A stretch of DNA of 64,000 nt. Origin: Betaproteobacteria bacterium. Lineage in GTDB: Bacteria; Pseudomonadota; Gammaproteobacteria; Burkholderiales; Casimicrobiaceae. The notes beneath the pieces were generated by a model. That model had not been told where the DNA came from and made no database searches. It was given only the letters and a program-made list of their open reading frames with translations. The stretch's first letter is position 1, and every line of letters begins with the position of its first letter. This document shows positions 1 to 8,571 of the stretch, one piece after another. The stretch lies in contig JADJWJ010000001.1 in assembly GCA_016716425.1 (NCBI GenBank), forward strand, positions 493,001-557,000. The letters are read 5' to 3'. Position numbers and translations under genes: made by a program.

Positions 1-897
1 CAGCGCCTGCCGGACGTCCTGGTAGCTCTTGCCCGACGTCGCGATGCCCAGTCGCGGCCGCGGGGAGTCGATGACGATGCGGTTGAGCTCGTTGACGCGG
101 CAATAGTGCAGCGCGGCGTAGATCTTGTAATCCTGCATCCGCGCTTCCGTGTCGAGGAACCCGTCGGGCCAGCGGATCGACACGCCGGAGGCGGGCAGCG
201 GAAAGTCCGTGGGCACCACGATCTGCGTGCGGGCCGGGTCGACGTACACGGACGCCGAGCTCTCGACGGTGTCGGCGACGCACTTGAAGCCGACCCAGCA
301 GCCCGAGTAGCGCGACATCGCCCAGCCGTGGAGGCCCAGATCGAGGATCTCCTGCACCGACGACGGGTAGAGCACCGGCATCATCGCGGCCGAGAACTGG
401 TGGTCGGACTGGTGCGGGATCGTCGAGGACTTGGCCGCGTGGTCGTCGCCCGCCAGCACCAGCACGCCGCCGTGCTTCGACGTGCCGGCCATGTTCGCGT
501 GCTTGAACACGTCGCCGCAGCGGTCGACCCCGGGACCCTTGCCGTACCACATCGCGAACACGCCATCGACCCTGGCGCCCGCGTGGAGATTGAGCTGCTG
601 CGTGCCCCAGATCGACGTCGCCGCGAGGTCCTCGTTCAGTCCCGGCTGGAACACGACGTTCGCGCGATCGAGGAACTGCTTCGCCTTCCACAGCGACTGG
701 TCGAGCGCGCCCAGCGGCGAGCCGCGGTAGCCGGACACGAAGCCGCCGGTCGTCAGGCCCGCCAGCCGGTCGCGCTGGCGCTGCAGGATCAGCAGCCGGA
801 CGAACGCCTGCGCGCCGGTGAGGAAGACGCGACCGGACTCGAGTTCGTACTTGTCGTCGAGCCGGACGTCGCGCAGCGCGGGAAGCACTGAGGCCAT
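1..897 (-). CDS. Indolepyruvate ferredoxin oxidoreductase, fused, N-terminal part (cut by window edge)
   Basis: The first about 299 residues are visible; the rest runs off the left edge. The protein begins MASVLPALRDV and contains the thiamine-diphosphate-enzyme-like stretches GYRGSPLG, MWYGKGPGVDR, AGTSKHGG and AGDDHAAKSST that mark the N-terminal half of the fused IorA/IorB enzymes, which are normally about 1,150-1,190 residues. Family role: CoA-dependent oxidative decarboxylation of aryl-pyruvates (indolepyruvate, phenylpyruvate) in aromatic amino acid breakdown, with electrons passed to ferredoxin. The ATG at 897 has GGAG about ten bases upstream, and the start matches family N-termini. 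Oxygen-tolerant fused forms are common in betaproteobacteria. Family assignment is firm; the substrate is inferred. Confidence 0.88.
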   Translation of the reverse strand, partial: MASVLPALRDVRLDDKYELESGRVFLTGAQAFVRLLILQRQRDRLAGLTTGGFVSGYRGSPLGALDQSLWKAKQFLDRANVVFQPGLNEDLAATSIWGTQQLNLHAGARVDGVFAMWYGKGPGVDRCGDVFKHANMAGTSKHGGVLVLAGDDHAAKSSTIPHQSDHQFSAAMMPVLYPSSVQEILDLGLHGWAMSRYSGCWVGFKCVADTVESSASVYVDPARTQIVVPTDFPLPASGVSIRWPDGFLDTEARMQDYKIYAALHYCRVNELNRIVIDSPRPRLGIATSGKSYQDVRQAL

Positions 898-1066
898 CGG
901 GGTCACTCCGCAAAATCGTGTCTTGGGGCCGCGCGGTCGCCGGATGGGCGCCGCTGCGCACGCCGCGCCAGGGATTGTGTCCCCGGCGCGCGAAGGCGCG
1001 CATTCTACGCGGCGGACGCGGTGGCGGCAACGCGACGGCCGGCGCCCGCGCGGAAGGTTCGCAGCG

Positions 1067-2023
1067 TCAGCCGCGGCACTCCTTCGGCAGGTACCGCTGC
1101 GGAATGTCGACCGGAATGCACAGCCACTGCACGCGCTCGTGCGCGTCGCGCGAAGGCGCGAGCAGGATCGTGCGGCCGGCAAGCTCGGGCACCAGCGGGC
1201 CCAGCGCGACGCGCACGCGGCCCGTGACCGGGTTCACGTCGAGGTCCGCGATGAGTCCGGCGCCCGGCTGCGCGCGCACTGCGGCGTGATCCGATTGCCG
1301 CGGCACCATGCGCGCGTCCGCCCACGTCGTCTCGATTTCCTGCTGCACGAAGCGCACGGCAGAGAGCATCTGCGCCAGTTGCGCGCGCACGTTGAGCTCC
1401 GCGTGCGCCGTGCGGAAGTGGGGCACGAGCGCCGCCGCGACGGCGAGCATCAGGCCGCCGCCCAGCCAGAGCGCCGCCGCCGTCGACGTGGGCGAGCGCA
1501 GCGCAAGCTCCTGCGCGGCCTCCGTCACGCTTTGCGCGCCCTGCTCGGTCCGGCGAACCACGCGGCGCACGTGCGCGTAGAGCAGGCAGTCCGCGACCAG
1601 CGCGGGCACGACGCCCGGCAGCAGCCAGACGGCGAGGATCGCGCACGCGAACCACGCGAAATCCGCCTGCTCGAACCGCGGCGCGAGCGAAGCGAACGCG
1701 AGCGCGCCGGCGATAGGCAGCAGCGCGAACACGAGGCCCGGCAGCCACAGCCGGCGATAGAACGCCCACACGCCGGGGGCGAGCAGCGACGGCCAGTGCC
1801 AGCCGGGACGCCCGCGGCCCGTGCGCTCGAACGCGAGGAAGCGCCGTACGTAGCGATCGGCCGACGGGCCGACCGCGATCCGGAACAGCACGGCCAGCGC
1901 CGGCCGCACGACCCGCTCCGGCGCGCCGCCGACCAGGTGGTCGGGCAGGCGAATCGTCGCGTCGAGGAGCGAATCCGGGGCGGCGGCGTTCGGCAGGGCG
2001 GCAAGCGCGCGCGGAGCGGACAT
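1067..2023 (-). CDS. DUF2628 membrane protein with C-terminal pilin-like domain
   Basis: About 318 residues from the ATG at 2023 (an in-frame GTG at 2083 would add 20 residues of low-complexity sequence). The DUF2628 signature is seen around residues 62-95 (FLAFERTGRG, then WHWPS at 75-79 and FYRRLW), followed by hydrophobic segments near 95-150. A further hydrophobic helix at about 182-202 leads into an amphipathic stretch and a C-terminal region resembling the globular domain of type IV major pilins: VNPVTGRVRVALG near 263, then WLC (Cys302) and YLPKEC (Cys316), matching the pilin disulfide loop. It is likely a membrane protein with a periplasmic pilin-like head. Function is unknown; the fusion reading is by eye and not modelled. 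Confidence 0.7.
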   Translation of the reverse strand: MSAPRALAALPNAAAPDSLLDATIRLPDHLVGGAPERVVRPALAVLFRIAVGPSADRYVRRFLAFERTGRGRPGWHWPSLLAPGVWAFYRRLWLPGLVFALLPIAGALAFASLAPRFEQADFAWFACAILAVWLLPGVVPALVADCLLYAHVRRVVRRTEQGAQSVTEAAQELALRSPTSTAAALWLGGGLMLAVAAALVPHFRTAHAELNVRAQLAQMLSAVRFVQQEIETTWADARMVPRQSDHAAVRAQPGAGLIADLDVNPVTGRVRVALGPLVPELAGRTILLAPSRDAHERVQWLCIPVDIPQRYLPKECRG

Positions 2024-2217
2024 CCCGGTGCCGGCGCGAGGGTGGCGCGTGCCCGATGCCGTAATGCTGCCGCCGCGTGCCACGCCCGACCTCTCCCGCT
2101 GTCCGTTCTGTGGATTTCAACGTGATTCTAACAACCTTGACCAACGCGTGCGGGTGCGGCTGAGGTATCGTGCCGAAGTTCGACTCCGACCCACCGTTCA
2201 CACCTTCGTGCATCAAG

Positions 2218-2880
2218 ATGCTGCCCGCGATCGAGATCGAGACCGGACCCCACCCGAATGCCTCCGTGATCTGGCTGCACGGGCTGGGCGACGACGGCAA
2301 CGGCTGGTCGCAGGTCGTGCCGGCGCTCGCTCTGCCGGCCGCGCTGCCGGTGCGCTTCCTGTTCCCGCACGCGCCGACGATGCCGGTAACGATCAACAAC
2401 GGCTACGTGATGCGAGCGTGGTACGACATCCGCGACGCGGATCTCCACGCGCGCGCCGATCTGCCGGGCGTGCGCCGGTCGCAGGCGCTGCTGGAGGCGA
2501 TGCTCGCGCACGAGCGCGCGCGCGGCGTCGCTGCCGCCCGGATCGTGCTCGCCGGGTTCTCGCAGGGCGGTGCGATCGCCCTGTACACGGGCCTGCGCCA
2601 CGCGGAGCGGCTCGCCGGCGTCGTTGCGCTGTCGACCTACCTGATCGACGCGCCCGGCCTCGCCGCCGAGGCCGCCGCCGCCAACCGCGACGTGCCCATC
2701 TTCATGGCGCACGGGACGTACGACCCGGTCGTGCACGTCGCGTGGGCCGAGCAGTCGCGCGACGTGCTCGCGGGCGCGGGCTGGCGCGTCGAGTGGCACG
2801 CATACCCGATGGAGCACGCGGCGGAGCCGGAGGAGATCGCGGCCGTCGGGGAGTTCCTGCGGCGCGTGCTGCCGGCGTAG
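2218..2880 (+). CDS. Carboxylesterase / phospholipase family alpha/beta hydrolase
   Basis: An alpha/beta hydrolase of the small bacterial carboxylesterase/acyl-protein-thioesterase-like family (about 218-225 residues). From the ATG at 2218 it is 220 residues and opens LPAIEIETGPHPNASVIWLHGLG, the usual family start (quoted here as overlapping short motifs IEIETG and WLHGLGDDG). An in-frame GTG at 2170, preceded by GAGG, would add 16 residues and is an alternative. The nucleophile elbow GFSQGG holds the catalytic Ser; FMAHGTYDPVV supplies the acid region and the late MEHAAEPEE region the His. It hydrolyses short-chain esters in the cytoplasm. It is divergent from the DUF2628 gene, with no evident operon partner. 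Confidence 0.85.
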   Translation: MLPAIEIETGPHPNASVIWLHGLGDDGNGWSQVVPALALPAALPVRFLFPHAPTMPVTINNGYVMRAWYDIRDADLHARADLPGVRRSQALLEAMLAHERARGVAAARIVLAGFSQGGAIALYTGLRHAERLAGVVALSTYLIDAPGLAAEAAAANRDVPIFMAHGTYDPVVHVAWAEQSRDVLAGAGWRVEWHAYPMEHAAEPEEIAAVGEFLRRVLPA

Positions 2881-2899
2881 CGGCGGCCGCGCCGCGACG

Positions 2900-5782
2900 T
2901 CACGGGTTGCGCACGACCTTGATCGCGGGCTTGGCGCGGCGCACCGCGCGCGCGGGTGTCCCGGCGCGTTCCGCGTCGTCCGCGAAGCGCGCGAGGAATT
3001 CGGCCAGCTCTGCCGCGTGCAGCGGCTTCGCGAGGTAGTAGCCCTGCAGGTGGTCGCAACCGAGGTCGCGCAGGAAGGCGGCCTGCTCGGTGGTCGCGAC
3101 ACCCTCTGCCACCACTTGCTTCTGCAGCGCGCGGGCCATCGAGACGATCGCGCCGGTGATCGCCGCGGAACTGCGGTCGGCCGGCAGGTCCTTGACGAAC
3201 GAGCGGTCGATCTTGACGATGTCCACCGGGAAGCGCTTGAGATAGGCGAGCGACGAGTAGCCGGTGCCGAAGTCGTCGAGCGCGATGCGCGTGCCGGCCT
3301 CGCTCAGCGCCGCCAGCGCGCGCTCGACCGCCGGCGTGGCATCGAGCAGCAGGCTTTCGGTGATCTCGATCTCGAGCGCAGCCGGTGCCACGGCGGTCTC
3401 GCGCAGCACGCGCGCCACCATCGCCGCGAAGCCCGACTGCCGGAACTGCCGGGCGGAGACGTTGACCGAGATCGCCGGCAACGGGACCGGGTCGCCCTGG
3501 CGCTCGCGGAACTGCAGACACGCCTCGCGCAGCACCCACTCGCCGAGCGGGTCGATGATGCCGGTTTCTTCTGCCAGCTGGATGAACCGGGTCGGCGGCA
3601 GCGCGCCGTGCTCCGGGTGGTCCCAGCGCAGCAGCGCCTCCGCGCCCGAGATCCGACCGGTCCGCAGGCTCAGCATCGGCTGGTAGACGAGGTACAGCTC
3701 GCCGTGCTCCAACGCGTGCCGCAGGTCGCGTTCCGACCGCACGCGGGCGAGCGCCGCGACGTTCATCCGCTCCTCGAAGAAGACGCTCTGGCTGCGGCCG
3801 CCGTCCTTCGCGCGATACATCGCGGTGTCCGCATTGCGCAGCAGATCGTCGGCGGTCGCGCCGTCGCCCGGGTACACGGCGATTCCGATGCTCGCGCTCA
3901 GAAAGTGCTCGTGCTGCGCGGAGACGAACGGACGCGACATCGCGGCGATCACGTTGTCTGCGACGATGCGCGCGTCCTGCCCGCTCCTGATGTCGGTGAC
4001 GAGGATCGTGAACTCGTCGCCGCCGAGGCGCCCGACGATGTCCGCCGAACGCACGCAGCGGCGCATCCGGGCGGCGGCCTCGACCAGCACGTCGTCCCCT
4101 GCCGCGTGGCCGACGCTGTCGTTGACGTACTTGAAGTAGTCAAGGTCCACGAAGAGCACGGCGACCTCCGCCCGGTCGCGCTCGGCGCGCGCGAGCGCGC
4201 GCTCCAATTGGTCCTTGAAGTAGAGGCGGTTGGGCAGCCTCGTCAGCGCGTCGTAGTGGGCCTGATAGTAGAGCTGCTCGTCCTTGGCCGCCGCAGCGAA
4301 CGCGACGCCGACGCGGTCGGCGAGGTCACGCACCCGTGCCTCCTCGTCGTCGCTGAACGCGTGGCAGCGGGTCGCGCCGACGACGATGGCACCGATGGCG
4401 TCGCCCTGCCAGACGATCGGCACCACGAACAGTGCCGCGGCGCCGGAACGCAGGAGCGGTGCGGCAACCGGCGGCATGTCTTCGCCCGCGGTGAGCCAGA
4501 CGCCCGCAGGCTTCGCGGCCGCGACGCCCACGGCGGCCGGGAGCGGGGCATCGGGTAGGACCTCCGCGTCGATTCCGTCCGCCGCCCCGCGGGTGAATAC
4601 CCGGGTAGCCCCGGGTGCACCGTCGGCCACCGCGATGCTCGCGCCCGGCGCCGGCACGATCGAGCGGATGCGGCGCAGCACGGACTCGATGACCCGCGCG
4701 ACGTCCGGCCGCGACAGGATCGTGCGGTCGATCTCGGCCAGCGTCGACAGCGCCGTGAACTGGCGGCCCAGACGCGCGGTCATCGTGTTGAAGGAATCGG
4801 CGAGCTCGCGGAACTCGTCGTCCCCGCCGACGTCGACACGGACGCTGAAGTCCTTGTTCGCGGCACGCCGGGTGCCGTCGATCAGCCGCTCGAGCGGCAC
4901 GAGCGTGCGCCGAATCTGCGACACGCTGAGGAGCACGATGCCGAGCAACGCCAGTACCGTGGCCAGCAGGAAGCTATGCTTGTACGCGGCGATCGGCGCC
5001 AGCACTTCGCTCTCGGGCCGGGTGGCGACGACGGTCCACCCGTGCACGTAGAAGTGCGACTCGAGAAACAGCTCGCGATAGCTCGCGACCTCGGCGCCGT
5101 CGTCCGCCGGATAGATCAGCCGTCCGTTCGGCGAGGCGGGCGGGTCCCGGTCGAGCGCGGCCAGCAGTGCGTTCGGCGGCCCCTGCGACGCGAAGAGGAG
5201 AACACCGTCCGGCCCCAGCACCGTGAAGTCCGTGAAGGCGGGCAGCGCGTCGGCCTCGCCCCACAGGTACGCCGGATTGATGGCGGCGATGAGCGCGCCG
5301 TCGGCGATTCGCTCCGGATCGATCGCCTGCGCCAGCAGCACCGTGGCCGGGCCGCCCGCATTCGCGTGCGTGCGCAGTGCCGCCTCGCCCCTCGCGAGGA
5401 AGCGCCACTCCGCGTCGGTCAGCGGCGCGAACGGCGGCAGCGTGCCGGCCAGCGCGGTGACCTTGCCGTCGCGCGCGATCTTCGCGACGGCGTCGAGTTC
5501 GGTGCGCGCGCTCAGGTGTCGCGCCGCCGGCCACGGCGCGCCCGCCGCGGGCGTCGCATCCCGCAGCAGCCGCGCCACGCCCGACAGCCGCTCGTAGAGC
5601 GTGCTCGCATACGACTCGCCGAGCTGGGCGAGGTGCTGGTAGCTCCGGTCGAGGAGGAGCTTGCGCACGTGGTCGTACGACAGGAATGCCGTGGCGACGA
5701 TCGGCACCAGCGCGCACAGCACGAACAGCAGGACGATCCGGCGCGCGACGCGGCTGTTCGTGAATCCTCGCTCGATCTTCAT
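2900..5782 (-). CDS. Membrane sensor with HAMP, GAF-like, GGDEF and EAL domains
   Basis: 960 residues. Domains in order: membrane helix at about 14-36; periplasmic Cache-like sensor 37-265; second helix about 268-289; HAMP 290-345; GAF-like region about 350-500; GGDEF domain 510-675 with intact GGDEF at 587-591; EAL domain 685-935 with EAL at 715-717 and DDFGTGYSS at 836-844. Both signature motifs are intact, so the protein could both make and degrade cyclic di-GMP; the net activity cannot be read from sequence. The start codon overlaps the stop of the upstream pilin-like gene (ATGA), so the two are translationally coupled, linking a surface or secretion pilin to c-di-GMP signalling. The sensed ligand is unknown. 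Confidence 0.92.
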   Translation of the reverse strand: MKIERGFTNSRVARRIVLLFVLCALVPIVATAFLSYDHVRKLLLDRSYQHLAQLGESYASTLYERLSGVARLLRDATPAAGAPWPAARHLSARTELDAVAKIARDGKVTALAGTLPPFAPLTDAEWRFLARGEAALRTHANAGGPATVLLAQAIDPERIADGALIAAINPAYLWGEADALPAFTDFTVLGPDGVLLFASQGPPNALLAALDRDPPASPNGRLIYPADDGAEVASYRELFLESHFYVHGWTVVATRPESEVLAPIAAYKHSFLLATVLALLGIVLLSVSQIRRTLVPLERLIDGTRRAANKDFSVRVDVGGDDEFRELADSFNTMTARLGRQFTALSTLAEIDRTILSRPDVARVIESVLRRIRSIVPAPGASIAVADGAPGATRVFTRGAADGIDAEVLPDAPLPAAVGVAAAKPAGVWLTAGEDMPPVAAPLLRSGAAALFVVPIVWQGDAIGAIVVGATRCHAFSDDEEARVRDLADRVGVAFAAAAKDEQLYYQAHYDALTRLPNRLYFKDQLERALARAERDRAEVAVLFVDLDYFKYVNDSVGHAAGDDVLVEAAARMRRCVRSADIVGRLGGDEFTILVTDIRSGQDARIVADNVIAAMSRPFVSAQHEHFLSASIGIAVYPGDGATADDLLRNADTAMYRAKDGGRSQSVFFEERMNVAALARVRSERDLRHALEHGELYLVYQPMLSLRTGRISGAEALLRWDHPEHGALPPTRFIQLAEETGIIDPLGEWVLREACLQFRERQGDPVPLPAISVNVSARQFRQSGFAAMVARVLRETAVAPAALEIEITESLLLDATPAVERALAALSEAGTRIALDDFGTGYSSLAYLKRFPVDIVKIDRSFVKDLPADRSSAAITGAIVSMARALQKQVVAEGVATTEQAAFLRDLGCDHLQGYYLAKPLHAAELAEFLARFADDAERAGTPARAVRRAKPAIKVVRNP

Positions 5783-6315
5783 GGATCGTAGTCCGACGCG
5801 AGTCCGATGAAGCGGCCGTTGTTTGCACGGACGATGTCGTCACGGCTCATCCGTGCGGTCAGCGGCGGCCGGCTGTCCCCGTCCTTCCCCATGCTGAAGA
5901 CGTCGAAGTCCGTGTTGATCGGGACGATGTTCTTGTCGCGGCGCCAGCGCCCGCGCGACCGCCGGTCCTCGTGGTTGACGTACTGGTACGGCCGGCCCCA
6001 CGGGTCGCGCATGGTGTCGGCGCCGACGTCGGTCAGCGACTCGGGGTAGGCGCGGTTGTCCATCCCGTACTTCGAGATCAGCGTGCCGATGGCCCCGATG
6101 TCGGTGACGGCCTGCGCGATCCGGAGGCGCTCGCGGTAGCCCTCGTAGGCGGGAAGCGCGATCGCGGCGAACACCCCGACGATGGCGACCACCAGCATGA
6201 GTTCGAGCGCGGTGACGCCGGGCGCGCGGCGACCGCGTCCCGCCCGCGCGCGGCGGGCCGAGACACGAGGCAGGGGGCCGGGCAAGCACCCTGGCGGGTT
6301 GGCATCGTTCGGCAT
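5779..6315 (-). CDS. Prepilin-type, type II secretion GspG-like protein
   Basis: 178 residues from the ATG at 6315; another in-frame ATG at 6396 exists but would lengthen an already long leader. The N-terminus is basic (residues 17-32), then a prepilin peptidase site after Gly33 (APG / VTALE) with the hallmark Glu at mature position +5, then a hydrophobic helix (LMLVVAIVGVFAAIALPAYEGY). The C-terminal domain contains YPESL and MRDPWGRPYQYVN, the DPWG-type motif of GspG-like pseudopilins that precedes a calcium-binding loop. There are no other type II secretion genes in the window. Its stop overlaps the start of the GGDEF-EAL gene by four bases, pointing to one operon. Confidence 0.82.
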   Translation of the reverse strand: MPNDANPPGCLPGPLPRVSARRARAGRGRRAPGVTALELMLVVAIVGVFAAIALPAYEGYRERLRIAQAVTDIGAIGTLISKYGMDNRAYPESLTDVGADTMRDPWGRPYQYVNHEDRRSRGRWRRDKNIVPINTDFDVFSMGKDGDSRPPLTARMSRDDIVRANNGRFIGLASDYDP

Positions 6316-6435
6316 GACGGTATCGGGCGCCGCAGCCGGCGCGCCGGCGATGGACTGTGGCTTCGTCGTTACCGCGCAGGCACGCGGAGCGCTCATGATC
6401 GCACCGATCGGGCGCCGGTAGTACGCGCCGCCGGG

Positions 6436-6537
6436 CGGGGCGATCCCGCCGTCGGTTCGCCGCAGTGGGTGCGACAACCTGTGCGCCACAGTGCGGACGG
6501 CGCCGGTCGGCGTCCACGCGGGGCGATCCCGCCGTCG
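6436..6537. repeat. Two 19-bp direct repeats in the intergenic gap
   Basis: CGGGGCGATCCCGCCGTCG occurs at 6436-6454 and again, identical, at 6519-6537, 83 bases apart, within the 238-bp gap upstream of the pilin-like gene. The core GGCGATCCCGCC is rich in short inverted bases. It could be a regulator-binding pair or residue of an intergenic repeat. No other function is visible in this gap. Confidence 0.5.
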
Positions 6538-6553
6538 AATTTCCGGTGTCCGT

Positions 6554-6754
6554 TCAGGCGTCTCCCCGCAGGAACACGGCAATCACGAGCGCAACCGCAC
6601 CGCCGACAAACGTCGCCGCGACCAGCCACCACACGCCGGTCCACAGCGCGTCGAGGCGGCCCTCGCCGCGGCGATCGCGATGGCGCGCGGCGGAGAGCGC
6701 CCAGGCGATGCCGATGCCGTTGCCGAACAGGAACGCCAGCGGCGGCACGAACAC
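6554..6754 (-). CDS. Small predicted membrane protein
   Basis: 66 residues from a GTG at 6754, hydrophobic at both ends: helix 1 near residues 2-22 (PPLAFLFGNGIGIAWAL) and helix 2 near 42-61 (WWLVAATFVGGAVALVIAVF), joined by a charged loop rich in Arg and Glu. The reading frame is open upstream for about 45 more codons without a good start. It is the last gene of the SPFH/DUF1648/RHH string. I do not recognise a family; the two-helix topology suggests an inner-membrane accessory of the SPFH protein, which is inference from position only. Confidence 0.5.
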   Translation of the reverse strand: MFVPPLAFLFGNGIGIAWALSAARHRDRRGEGRLDALWTGVWWLVAATFVGGAVALVIAVFLRGDA

Positions 6755-6856
6755 GATCGTCGCCGAGGCGGGCCTCCGGGCGCGAGGCGCCGCGCCGGCT
6801 GCCGGGAAGCGGCGGGTGCAGCAGTCGCCGCGGACCGCGGCGCTGCGTTGCCATCG

Positions 6857-7051
6857 CTACGCGTCCGCGCCACCGTCCGCGGCCGGCGGCGGCGGATCCG
6901 CGCGCGGGCGCACCCCCCGCCGCGCGAGCGCGTCGCGCAGCAGGAACTCCACCTGCGCGTTGACGCTGCGCAGGTCGGCCTGGGCGAGCCGCTCGACTTC
7001 GGCCCAGAGCGCCGGGTCGACGCGCAGCAGGAAGGACTTCTTGGCGGCCAC
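6857..7051 (-). CDS. Ribbon-helix-helix (Arc/HicB-like) DNA-binding protein
   Basis: 64 residues. The start MAAKKSFLLRVDPALWAEV and the following helices (ERLAQADLRSVNAQVEFLL) fit the Arc-type ribbon-helix-helix fold: a short beta strand (SFLLRVD) that contacts DNA as a dimer, then two helices. The C-terminal 20 residues are Pro/Asp rich and probably disordered. It sits 24 bases after the DUF1648 gene and belongs to the same operon; proteins of this type often accompany SPFH and DUF1648 genes. It is a candidate autorepressor for the palindrome at 8572-8587 (inference). There is no toxin partner beside it, so I do not call it an antitoxin. Confidence 0.72.
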   Translation of the reverse strand: MAAKKSFLLRVDPALWAEVERLAQADLRSVNAQVEFLLRDALARRGVRPRADPPPPAADGGADA

Positions 7052-7075
7052 GGGCGCGGCGGTGGGGCGCGAGCG

Positions 7076-7573
7076 TCAGAGCGCCCGGCGGAAGCGGACC
7101 GCCATGCCGACGATCCACAGCACCAGCAGCGCCACGAACACGCCCATCAGCACGAAGAACTGCGGTTCCGCCAACCGCGCGGGCACGCGTTCGTTGGCTT
7201 GCACGATCATGAAATGGAGTCCGGCCATGAACAGCGTGAGCACGATGCCGAGCCAGCAGGCGTGGCTCATCAGCCACGCCAGCGTTTGCTCCCGTCGGGC
7301 GGGCGCGAGCCAGTGGTCACGGTTCGCGATCTTGATCTGCGAGACCGCGATTCGCGGAATGAAGCCCGTCAGGCCGGCGACGAGGAGCGGCAGCAGCGTC
7401 GCCATCGCCAGCATGAAGGCGAGGTAGCCGCCGCGCGGCATCCATCCGTTGGCCCGACCTCCGCTGCCGAAGTGCGTGGCGACGCGCGCCGGCAGGTCGG
7501 TCGATGTCGCGTAGATGAGCACCGGCACCACGACCAGCGCCAGCACGAACAGCAGGCGGGGAATGACGATCAC
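7076..7573 (-). CDS. DUF1648 domain membrane protein
   Basis: 165 residues with four predicted membrane helices (about 5-22, 49-70, 101-122, 137-158). After helix 1 comes the DUF1648 stretch LPARVATHFGSGGRANGWM, a conserved extracytoplasmic segment also found at the N-terminus of SdpI-type immunity proteins. The SdpI-specific C-terminal part is absent. Located 25 bases downstream of the SPFH gene and on the same strand, so it is very likely co-transcribed. The biochemical function of stand-alone DUF1648 proteins is not established; a role in membrane stress or transport with the SPFH scaffold is inference. Confidence 0.8.
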   Translation of the reverse strand: MIVIPRLLFVLALVVVPVLIYATSTDLPARVATHFGSGGRANGWMPRGGYLAFMLAMATLLPLLVAGLTGFIPRIAVSQIKIANRDHWLAPARREQTLAWLMSHACWLGIVLTLFMAGLHFMIVQANERVPARLAEPQFFVLMGVFVALLVLWIVGMAVRFRRAL

Positions 7574-7598
7574 CGCAGCCTCCTTCGCGCGCGCGCCG

Positions 7599-8516
7599 CT
7601 ACGTGTAGAGCGTGCCGGTGTTGATGACCGGCTGCACGTCGGACTCGGCGCACAGCACCGTCATCAGGTTCGACACCATCGCCGCCTTGCGCTCGTCGTC
7701 GAGCGTCACGACTTCCTTGGCCGACAGCTCGGACAGCGCCATCTGGACCATCGACACCGCGCCGTGCACGATCTTCTGCCGGGCGGCGATGATCGCCTCC
7801 GCCTGCTGGCGGCGCAGCATCACCTGCGCGATCTCGGGCGCATAGGCCAGGTGCGTCAGTCGCGCCTCCTCGACGACCACCCCGGCCTGCTCGAGCCTTG
7901 CCTGCAGCTCGTGCACCAGCGCCTTGGCGACGATGTCGGCGGACCCGAGCAGCGTCGGCTCCGGCTTCGCGTCGTGCGTGTCCTCGGCGTCGTACGCGAA
8001 CGACGACGCCAGGTGGCGGACCGCTGCCTCGCTCTGGACCTTGACGAAGTTCTCGTAGTCGTCGACGTCGAACGCCGCCTTCGCGGTGTCGTCGACGTGC
8101 CAGACCACGACCGCCGCGATCTCGATCGGGTTGCCGCGCTTGTCGTTGACCTTGAGCCGGTCGCCGTTCAGGTTGCGGGCTCGCAGCGAGAGCTTCTTGC
8201 GGGAATAGAACGGATTGGTCGCGCGCAGCCCCGGCACGCGGCTGGTGCCCCGGTAGGCGCCGAAGAGCTGGAGGATCGCCGCCTCGTTCGGCTGCAGCGT
8301 GTACAGGCCCGCCAGCGCGAGCACGCCCGCCAGCAGCAGCCCGATGCCCAGGACGAACGGGGTCCAGCGGATGCCGAAGGTCGAGATGGCCTGGACGAGC
8401 AGCAGCGCGCCGCCGGCCAGCAACAGCAGCGCGACGAACAGCATCAAGAACCCGTTGGCGGTGCCGATCGGCGTTTCTTCGTGGGCGGGGCCCTGGATAT
8501 TCGCCTTGCGTTCCAT
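7599..8516 (-). CDS. SPFH/Band 7 (stomatin-like) membrane protein
   Basis: 305 residues from the ATG at 8516. Two N-terminal membrane helices (about 24-46 and 50-72) are followed by an SPFH/PHB domain (LQPNEAAILQLFGAYRGT, then ARNLNGDRLKVNDKRG and AAVVVWHVDD) and a long Ala/Glu-rich helical region with the ALSELSAKEV and DDERKAAMVSNLM stretch near the C-terminus. SPFH proteins oligomerise at the inner membrane and scaffold proteases or lipid microdomains. It is the first gene of a four-gene operon with DUF1648, ribbon-helix-helix and small membrane proteins. Expression probably answers to the palindromic operator about 55-70 bases upstream. Confidence 0.88.
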   Translation of the reverse strand: MERKANIQGPAHEETPIGTANGFLMLFVALLLLAGGALLLVQAISTFGIRWTPFVLGIGLLLAGVLALAGLYTLQPNEAAILQLFGAYRGTSRVPGLRATNPFYSRKKLSLRARNLNGDRLKVNDKRGNPIEIAAVVVWHVDDTAKAAFDVDDYENFVKVQSEAAVRHLASSFAYDAEDTHDAKPEPTLLGSADIVAKALVHELQARLEQAGVVVEEARLTHLAYAPEIAQVMLRRQQAEAIIAARQKIVHGAVSMVQMALSELSAKEVVTLDDERKAAMVSNLMTVLCAESDVQPVINTGTLYT

Positions 8517-8571
8517 CGTCGTCTCCGTCGAAAGGGCGCTCGCACCGCGTTGGCCGTTCGCACCTCGTATC

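Noticed and set aside
106..891. Long plus-strand open frame of 261 codons
   Set aside because: It is antisense to the conserved indolepyruvate oxidoreductase frame, is Arg/His-rich, and matches no recognisable protein.
6857..7051. Antitoxin of a toxin-antitoxin pair
   Set aside because: The adjacent genes are membrane proteins of the SPFH operon and none resembles a toxin; the ribbon-helix-helix protein is better read as an operon regulator.
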